Of a DNA stretch of 64,000 nucleotides, positions 58,808-64,000 are shown in pieces. Both the position numbers and the translations under genes were made by a program. Each line of letters opens with the position of its first letter. Within the stretch, counting starts at the first letter, position 1. Under the pieces are notes generated by a model that saw only the letters and a program-made list of their open reading frames with translations, did no database searches and was not told the origin of the DNA. This DNA comes from Dyadobacter chenhuakuii (GTDB lineage Bacteria > Bacteroidota > Bacteroidia > Cytophagales > Spirosomataceae). The DNA is taken from contig NZ_CP098805.1 in the NCBI RefSeq assembly GCF_023821985.2, forward strand, positions 3,038,001 to 3,102,000, given 5' to 3'.

Positions 58808-59235
58808 CAGGCGATCTTATCCACCCGGGTCTGGTGACGGCCACCTTCAAATTCCGTCGCCAGGAATGCGCCTACGCTTGCCAGTGCCGTTTCCAATTCG
58901 ATAAATCGAACGGGTATGCAAATAATATTTGCATCGTTATGCTGGCGTGCTAATGCTGCCAATGGCAAATCCCAAACCAGCGCTGCACGGATTCCCTGAT
59001 GCTTGTTGGCCGTAATGCAAACGCCCTGGCCACTGCCGCAAAGCAACACGCCTTTCTCGAACTCGCCGCTTTCAACGCCGCTAGCCACGGGATGGGCAAA
59101 ATCGGCATAGTCAGCAGAATCGGCGCTGTATGTGCCGAAATCCTTCACTTCAAAACCATTCGTCGTTAACCAGTTGATAACCGGCTCCTTATATGGAAAA
59201 CCCGCGTGATCCGAACCGATAGCAATTTTTCTCAT
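58804..59235 (-). CDS. rpiB: Ribose-5-phosphate isomerase B
   Basis: This 143-residue enzyme interconverts ribose 5-phosphate and ribulose 5-phosphate in the pentose phosphate pathway. The start MRKIAIGSDHAGFPYKEP has the substrate-binding D10-H11. The catalytic Cys is in LLCGSGQGVCITANK, and ARQHNDANIICIP contains the HND motif. Length is normal. A TAACTTTG -7-like element is on the minus strand at 59274-59281. It is divergent from the LOG gene. Confidence 0.94.
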   Translation of the reverse strand: MRKIAIGSDHAGFPYKEPVINWLTTNGFEVKDFGTYSADSADYADFAHPVASGVESGEFEKGVLLCGSGQGVCITANKHQGIRAALVWDLPLAALARQHNDANIICIPVRFIELETALASVGAFLATEFEGGRHQTRVDKIAC

Positions 59236-59319
59236 TAGTTTTTTGTTAATTGTAACATTTAATGATGGTCTTACAAAGTTACGATTATCTACTTCAACAA
59301 CTAAATTGAATATCCGAAT

Positions 59320-60090
59320 ATGAGTGAAGAAGCAAAGCCAACCAATGCGGAATTAATAGACGTTTCCCTGATGAACCCCGCTGTTCCCGAAGATGAAAAG
59401 CGAATCAAGGAAGCATTTGAAGACCGGAATTGGAATGAGATAAAAAGTGCAGATTCCTGGGTTGTGTTTAAAGTAATGGCCGAGTTTGTCGAAGGGTTTG
59501 ACAAGCTGGCGAAAATCGGGCCTTGCGTTTCTATATTCGGGTCGGCGCGGACGCTATCCAGCAATCCGCATTACAAAACGGCCGAAGATATTGCAGCCAA
59601 GCTCGTAAGACATGGATATGGCGTAATTACGGGCGGTGGGCCCGGGATTATGGAGGCGGGTAACAAAGGTGCGCGTGAGCAAGGCGGAAAGTCGGTTGGA
59701 TTAAATATTAAACTCCCTTTTGAGCAGCATAGCAACATTTATATCGATCCTGACAAGAACATTAACTTCGATTTTTTCTTTGTACGAAAAGTAATGTTTG
59801 TTAAATATTCTCAGGGATTTATTGTTATGCCTGGCGGATTTGGAACGCTCGACGAAATGTTTGAAGCGATGACGCTGATCCAGACCAAGAAGATCGGCCG
59901 CTTCCCTATCGTGCTTGTAGGAAGCAGTTACTGGACCGGTTTGCTCGACTGGATCAAGGGAACAATGCTGACCGAGGGCAACATTAATCCCGAAGACATG
60001 AAACTAATCAGTGTTGTAGACACGCCGGATGAAGCCGTGAAAGTGATCGACAACTTCTACAATAAATATATGTTGAAGCCAAACTTCTAA
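59320..60090 (+). CDS. LOG-family protein (cytokinin riboside phosphoribohydrolase-like, TIGR00730)
   Basis: The 256-residue protein has the LOG signatures GGGPGIMEAGNKGA (residues about 106-119) and PGGFGTLDEMFEAMT (about 167-181). Members hydrolyse the N-glycosidic bond of nucleoside 5'-monophosphates; the plant ones activate cytokinin. In bacteria the substrate is usually AMP or a related nucleotide. An N-terminal extension of about 60 residues precedes the domain. A bidirectional terminator follows at 60113. Confidence 0.92.
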   Translation: MSEEAKPTNAELIDVSLMNPAVPEDEKRIKEAFEDRNWNEIKSADSWVVFKVMAEFVEGFDKLAKIGPCVSIFGSARTLSSNPHYKTAEDIAAKLVRHGYGVITGGGPGIMEAGNKGAREQGGKSVGLNIKLPFEQHSNIYIDPDKNINFDFFFVRKVMFVKYSQGFIVMPGGFGTLDEMFEAMTLIQTKKIGRFPIVLVGSSYWTGLLDWIKGTMLTEGNINPEDMKLISVVDTPDEAVKVIDNFYNKYMLKPNF

Positions 60091-60112
60091 GCACACAAGT
60101 CGCAACATTACC

Positions 60113-60157
60113 AGAGCCGTATCCTAGTCAAAACGAAGATACGGCTCTATTTTTTTT
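60113..60157. terminator. Intrinsic terminator shared by the LOG and HhH genes
   Basis: Stem AGAGCCGTATC / GATACGGCTCT (11 bp) with a 14-nt loop that includes the stop codon of the minus-strand HhH gene (60124-60126), followed by T8 on the plus strand. Confidence 0.9.
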
Positions 60158-61113
60158 ATCATAGCTTCATCCACAACCCGCACTTTCCGCAAATCTTCCA
60201 CATTCCTGAACGGCCCGTGCTGATTTCGGTAATTGATAATGATGGCAGTGACTTTCTTGTTTTTGAAATATGAATGCTTACCCAAGTCCTCGGCACTCAC
60301 GCTATTGAGATTAATCTTTTTCACTGCGCTGCTGACCTTTCCATAACGGTGCAGCTCAGCAAGCGCCACAGAGTCCAGCCCGAAAATCTCTTCGTATTGA
60401 TCCACAGAATGGAATCCGCCCAGCGCATCACGGAATTTGAGGATGCGTAACGAAAGCTTGCTTCCAATCCCGCGCAATTTCACAAGTTCGGTTGTATCCG
60501 CGGTGTTCATGTCAAATGCCGTTATGACCGTTTTCGAAGGCTTACTAAATGCTGAATAAGGTGCCTTATCGTTTCCAGTATGCTTTTTTATTCCGGCAGT
60601 GTTGTTTTCAAATGTTGGCTGAGCCGTAAAAACAATGTGCTTTTCGAGCTTATGGAACAGTTCTGACTGAAAATCGTAGATATTAAGCAGGTCGTTTTTC
60701 TTTCGGAACTTGCCTCCTTTGCTTCGAAAATTTTCAATTCTTTTAGCAAGAAATGCGGGAATGCCAAGCGTTTCCAGTTGGTCAACGGAGGCCACATTAG
60801 GATCAAAATTAGACAGCTTAGCCGGCTTCCCGGGTTTGCGTGCGAATGTTTTTTTAGGATACGGTTTAAAAGATTTGCTCTTAGCCTGGCTTGCCTTCTC
60901 CAACACAACGGCCAGACTATCGAGCATTTTCACATTAACCGGCCGCTCGTTGATGTGCAGCTCAGGCAACAGGAACCTCCGGAAAAAGAAGGGTAACCAC
61001 AGCAAAAGCAGGCAGAGCACCATGAGGACCAGCGCACCCCTGGCTTCTTTTCTTGAAATACCAAAATACGATTGCAGCAGTGACGCGATTTTACGAAACA
61101 TTTGTCGGGACAT
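60124..61113 (-). CDS. Helix-hairpin-helix protein, ComEA-like repeats
   Basis: The 329-residue protein has one membrane helix near the N terminus (GALVLMVLCLLLLWLPFFF, about residues 25-43) and a Lys-rich linker. Three or more HhH-type units follow, each around a phrase like NFDPNVASVDQLETLGIP, FDMNTADTTELVKLRGIG and NLNSVSAEDLGKHSYF. ComEA proteins bind incoming DNA at the cell surface during transformation. Here the repeats are more numerous than in ComEA, so a role in DNA uptake is only an analogy. The stop codon lies in the shared terminator. Confidence 0.85.
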   Translation of the reverse strand: MSRQMFRKIASLLQSYFGISRKEARGALVLMVLCLLLLWLPFFFRRFLLPELHINERPVNVKMLDSLAVVLEKASQAKSKSFKPYPKKTFARKPGKPAKLSNFDPNVASVDQLETLGIPAFLAKRIENFRSKGGKFRKKNDLLNIYDFQSELFHKLEKHIVFTAQPTFENNTAGIKKHTGNDKAPYSAFSKPSKTVITAFDMNTADTTELVKLRGIGSKLSLRILKFRDALGGFHSVDQYEEIFGLDSVALAELHRYGKVSSAVKKINLNSVSAEDLGKHSYFKNKKVTAIIINYRNQHGPFRNVEDLRKVRVVDEAMIKKIEPYLRFD

Positions 61114-61150
61114 TAATTTCCCTTTAGACGCTGCTTTCGTTTTTGGTCAC

Positions 61151-61187
61151 AAAAAAAACTGCGAAGATGTTTTTTACACCTTCGCAG
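61151..61187 (-). terminator. Intrinsic terminator of the DUF4097 gene
   Basis: On the minus strand: a 12-bp stem CTGCGAAGGTGT / ACATCTTCGCAG (one mismatch) with a 5-nt A loop and T8 tail (61158-61151), 19 bp past the stop. Confidence 0.88.
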
Positions 61188-61205
61188 CCCTCATTTACAA
61201 TATAA

Positions 61206-62249
61206 TTACTGATTCACAGAAACACTTCCGGCGCTGGCTGAGAGCGTAACCGGAATGCCGCCGCCATTCATTTTTCCACGTACACGGTCTTTTGCTGCTT
61301 CCCCATCAAAGTTTTTCAGGGCAATGTTCACTTTGTTTCCTTTCAGATCCAGGTCTACGCCCTTATCCATCGGCATGGTCACGCGAACGCTTCCCGCTGA
61401 GCTCGACAGATCCACATAATCGCCTAATTTAGCCATTTCCACCTCAATACTTCCCGCACTGGTGCTGGCCCGCAAGCTTCCCGATACATTAGCAAGCCTT
61501 ACCGAACCGCCCGATGTGCCGGTATTCAATGTGCCTTTAATGCCATCGCCTTTTACGCTTCCGCCGCTCGTGCGTGCTTCAATGTCGCCTTCAAGGCTAT
61601 TCAATGCAATGCTGCCGCCGGAGGTTTTGAGCTGGATTTTACCGGTCAATTCGGTTGCTTTAATGCTTCCTCCACTTGTATGGAGGTCGATGTCCTTTTT
61701 GCAATTCATGACATCAATGCTGCCGCCCGAAGTCCGTCCGCGGACCATACCGTCGAGGTCACTCACTTTCAGGCTTCCGCCGCTTGTCTCGAAATTCTGC
61801 TCACCGCTTAGCGACGCTATGTGGATGCTGCCGCCGCTGGTTTTTAAGTTTGTTTGTGTATTTCTTGGGGCCGAAACTTTGAAACCTATGGAAATGCTTT
61901 TTTTATCATTCCATTTTACATTGTTTTTCCGTTTTGCAGTCGCAACAACCCGGTTTCCTTCCGTCCCGATGAGAATGTCATAGTCTTCCAGGCGGTCTTC
62001 GATGTCTTCCTTGGTCAGTTCGCTCTTGCCATTCCAATTATTGGGTCTGACATACATTTCGACTTTGAATCCGCTGTTCTGGCCGCCATTTACGGTTATT
62101 GAGCCGCCGGATGTTTCTACGGCAAGTTCTTTCAGGTTTGCGCCGTTGAAATTTTTGGTAACATAGGGCTTATCGCTATCAACCTGGGCAGAAACGGCCC
62201 CTGCTGTGAAAAGCGCAAACATTATTAAAAGTAGTTTTCTGTTTCTCAT
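61206..62249 (-). CDS. DUF4097-family secreted beta-repeat protein
   Basis: This is a 347-residue protein from the ATG at 62249, which starts a signal peptide (KLLLIMFALFTAGAVSAQ). Residues 100-310 consist of about ten copies of a 19-22 residue unit centred on TSGGSI, TSGGSV or SAGSV, the pattern of the DUF4097 right-handed beta-solenoid. Such proteins form a flat, exposed surface and are assigned as putative adhesins or envelope structures. An intrinsic terminator follows. Confidence 0.86.
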   Translation of the reverse strand: MRNRKLLLIMFALFTAGAVSAQVDSDKPYVTKNFNGANLKELAVETSGGSITVNGGQNSGFKVEMYVRPNNWNGKSELTKEDIEDRLEDYDILIGTEGNRVVATAKRKNNVKWNDKKSISIGFKVSAPRNTQTNLKTSGGSIHIASLSGEQNFETSGGSLKVSDLDGMVRGRTSGGSIDVMNCKKDIDLHTSGGSIKATELTGKIQLKTSGGSIALNSLEGDIEARTSGGSVKGDGIKGTLNTGTSGGSVRLANVSGSLRASTSAGSIEVEMAKLGDYVDLSSSAGSVRVTMPMDKGVDLDLKGNKVNIALKNFDGEAAKDRVRGKMNGGGIPVTLSASAGSVSVNQ

Positions 62250-62352
62250 GTCTAATATGATTAGGTTTTTCTGAATGATGCTGAATCTAGCTGGGAGGTT
62301 GCATCGCCGGTATGGTTTTTGAAATAATATCTTTAAATACAAAAAGACTACT

Positions 62353-62583
62353 ATGAAAACCTTTCACATTGAAGTGGCGAATGACTCGGAAGAAGAATTG
62401 ATCACTAAAATCCTCGAAAATTTACAGCAAAAAGGAATGATCCATTTCAGCGAAATTCCTGAGCATGAATCCGCCGCCAGGTCTATGCGCGCATCCGAAG
62501 ACCAGGTTCACGAGATTATTGACGAAGCAGAGCTTGGCCCCTACTATTCCGAAAAGGAAGCCAAAGACATTCTTAATCTATAA
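62353..62583 (+). CDS. Small acidic protein, antitoxin-like, orphan
   Basis: This 76-residue acidic protein begins MKTFHIEVANDSEEELITKILENLQQKG, a beta-alpha start typical of small Bacteroidota antitoxins. The tail EIIDEAELGPYYSEKEAKDIL resembles the toxin-binding ends of RelB/Phd-like partners. No toxin gene follows: 27 bp downstream is the convergent GH1 stop, with a hairpin between. It is divergent from DUF4097. It may be a solitary antitoxin or have another role. Confidence 0.5.
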   Translation: MKTFHIEVANDSEEELITKILENLQQKGMIHFSEIPEHESAARSMRASEDQVHEIIDEAELGPYYSEKEAKDILNL

Positions 62584-62586
62584 GTT

Positions 62587-62608
62587 ATGCGACCACTCCC
62601 GGTCGCAT
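62587..62608. terminator. Short hairpin between convergent genes
   Basis: Perfect 8-bp stem ATGCGACC / GGTCGCAT with loop ACTCCC, 4 bp after the small orphan gene's stop and 2 bp before the GH1 stop. There is no long T run. Confidence 0.55.
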
Positions 62609-62609
62609 T

Positions 62610-63959
62610 TCACATTTTCAGAAAAGAGGCAAACCATTTGCCCGAATCCTTAACAGTGCGTTTCTGGGTCTTAAAATCCACATGCACCAGCCCAAATCGG
62701 GCTGCGTAGCCTTCTGCCCATTCAAAATTGTCCATCATTGTCCAGGCCAGGTAACCTTTCACTTTGACTCCTTCATTTTTAGCTTTCAAGATAGCAGCCA
62801 GATATTCCTGATAGAATGACTTACGCTCGGGATCATGAACATTTTCTCCCTCAACCTGATCGTGAAAAGCGGCACCGTTTTCCGAAACAATGATCTCCCG
62901 GATTCCGTCGTATGCGTCAAATTGTTTCAAAATGTGATACATTCCATCACTGCTTACTTCCCAGCCCATAGCTGTTACCGGCACATTCCTGAGTTTTGCA
63001 GGGACTTCTTTTAGCCAAACCACCGGTGCGAAATAAGAATGCTTCACCACCACACTGAAATAGTTTTGTATACCAATAAAATCGAAGTCAAATTTGAGCC
63101 TTTCGGCATCGCCGGGTTGCATGTAGCGTTTAATATTTCCTAAAAAACGGAACGCATCTGCCGGATAACCCATTCCCAATGCGGGCTCAATAAAGAGTCG
63201 GTTCATCAGTGCGTCGGCGCGTTTGGCAGCGCGTATGTCCCGGAAGCTCGCACTCGCTGGGTGTACATATGAACATGAAATGGCTGTTCCAATATAAGCA
63301 TCTGCAACATTGCGCCTGATCACTTCCCCACCGATCGCCTGGCACATGGCCAAATGATGCACAACGGGCAAAAAGTTGCTGATACTTTTCCTTCCCGGCG
63401 CATGCAATCCCGTGGTGTAACCTAGTCCCGCAACAGCCATCGGCTCGTTGAGCACAATCCATTTTTTGACCCTGTCGCCAAATGCATTTGCACATATCGT
63501 GGCGTAGGACTCAAACCATTCAAGAATCCTTCGATTTTTCCACCCGCCGAGATCTTCAAGTGCTTGCGGAAGGTCCCAGTGATAGAGCGTAATCCATGGA
63601 ACGATATCAAGTGACAAGCATTTGTCTATCAATTTATTATAAAATAAAATCCCGGCCTCGTTCACTTCGCCGTAACCTTTCGGCAAAATGCGTGACCAGG
63701 AAATCGAAAACCTGAATTCCTTGAAACCCAATGCATGGATCAGCTCGATATCGCTTTCGAAACGGTTATAAAAATCACAAGCTATGCGTGCATCATCCCC
63801 GTTTTTAATCTTGCCTTTTATCGTTGCAAACTTATCCCAGACGCACGGGCCACGGCCATCCACATCCACCGCCCCTTCGATCTGGTAAGCTGCCGTAGCG
63901 ACTCCCCAGCTGAAATCAGCACCAAAATCCTGCTTATTGAAATGAATATCCGTCGTCAC
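62610..63959 (-). CDS. Glycoside hydrolase family 1 beta-glucosidase
   Basis: The 449-residue TIM-barrel enzyme has acid/base E172 in VLNEPMA and nucleophile E360 in IVSENGAAF. The GH1 N-terminal signature FSWGVATAAYQIEGA is at residues 17-31. There is no signal peptide, so it is cytoplasmic and probably cleaves beta-linked disaccharides taken up by the cell. Length is typical. Nothing is seen between its start and the right edge (63960-64000). Confidence 0.95.
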   Translation of the reverse strand: MTTDIHFNKQDFGADFSWGVATAAYQIEGAVDVDGRGPCVWDKFATIKGKIKNGDDARIACDFYNRFESDIELIHALGFKEFRFSISWSRILPKGYGEVNEAGILFYNKLIDKCLSLDIVPWITLYHWDLPQALEDLGGWKNRRILEWFESYATICANAFGDRVKKWIVLNEPMAVAGLGYTTGLHAPGRKSISNFLPVVHHLAMCQAIGGEVIRRNVADAYIGTAISCSYVHPASASFRDIRAAKRADALMNRLFIEPALGMGYPADAFRFLGNIKRYMQPGDAERLKFDFDFIGIQNYFSVVVKHSYFAPVVWLKEVPAKLRNVPVTAMGWEVSSDGMYHILKQFDAYDGIREIIVSENGAAFHDQVEGENVHDPERKSFYQEYLAAILKAKNEGVKVKGYLAWTMMDNFEWAEGYAARFGLVHVDFKTQKRTVKDSGKWFASFLKM

Positions 63960-64000
63960 TGCTGCCTTTTTATGTGCCGGAAAGTTAGAAACATATTACA

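Noticed and set aside
61206-62249. DNA-level tandem repeat or CRISPR-like array in the TSGGS region
   Set aside because: The repeat is at the protein level (DUF4097 beta-solenoid). The DNA units vary in length and sequence, and there are no uniform spacers.
1-64000. tRNA, rRNA, riboswitch, insertion sequence, prophage or CRISPR array
   Set aside because: Reading of the intergenic regions showed no cloverleaf, no T-box ahead of glyS, no transposase or integrase frame, and no regularly spaced repeat.

Overview
The window is a chromosomal segment of a Bacteroidota bacterium, most likely order Cytophagales (Spirosomataceae, Dyadobacter-like). The reasons are Bacteroidota-type promoters (TTG / TAnnTTTG), a long NusB, Mrp without its usual CxxC, and families typical of the group: GSCFA, DUF6934, DUF2911, DUF6427, Nfu-type scaffolds and paired 800-residue FtsX permeases. 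No tRNA, rRNA, CRISPR array, prophage or insertion sequence was seen.

Layout. 0-2.5 kb: Fe-S carriers (NifU-type, Mrp) and a GSCFA protein. 2.6-5.8 kb: an overlapping trio (DUF6934, a 54-residue protein, a GH16 lipoprotein), then dnaX, which carries a run of ten A. 5.8-9.5 kb: a conserved minus-strand housekeeping run nusB-ytxH-DUF1573-yajC-ybbR-coaE. 9.7-11.9 kb: an ABC exporter, then an antitoxin-like gene with only the tail of a PIN toxin. 11.9-17.1 kb: a mutagenesis-type cassette (S24/LexA-like repressor divergent from a DinB-like polymerase and a short DnaE), with an array of regularly spaced GGA-N5-TCC sites between them. 17.2-24.4 kb: M16 peptidase, nicotinate phosphoribosyltransferase, an XRE regulator and glyS. 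24.5-26.4 kb: an AT-richer pocket with two lipoproteins. 26.4-31.3 kb: two FtsX-type permeases. 31.3-32.3 kb: a small-gene cluster including a DUF433/DUF5615 toxin-antitoxin pair. 32.3-38.9 kb: an MFS exporter, a membrane-anchored winged-helix regulator, an ABC ATPase plus TolC behind a large nested palindrome and a sigma-54-like element, and two outer-membrane barrels. 39-47.5 kb: SGNH hydrolase, FGGY kinase, recG, DUF2911, a wHTH/membrane protein pair, dgkA, an SMP-30 protein and a redoxin. 47.8-51.5 kb: rplU-rpmA, an Nfu protein, and a DxDDTA-motif protein followed by a 2Fe-2S flavoreductase. 51.9-64 kb: LacI-type regulator, M1 aminopeptidase, LolE-like permease, rbfA, DUF6427, rpiB, LOG protein, HhH protein, DUF4097 solenoid and a GH1 beta-glucosidase.

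Most of the window is ordinary housekeeping sequence. The points most worth following are: the A10 tract in dnaX, where both shifted frames stop at once, so a gamma-like short subunit is expected; the repressor/polymerase cassette with its operator array; the 36-bp nested dyad ahead of the ABC/TolC pair; the squalene-cyclase-like DVDDTA motif in a 363-residue protein; and a probably leaderless recG transcript. All function calls come from reading motifs and family resemblance by eye; no search was run.
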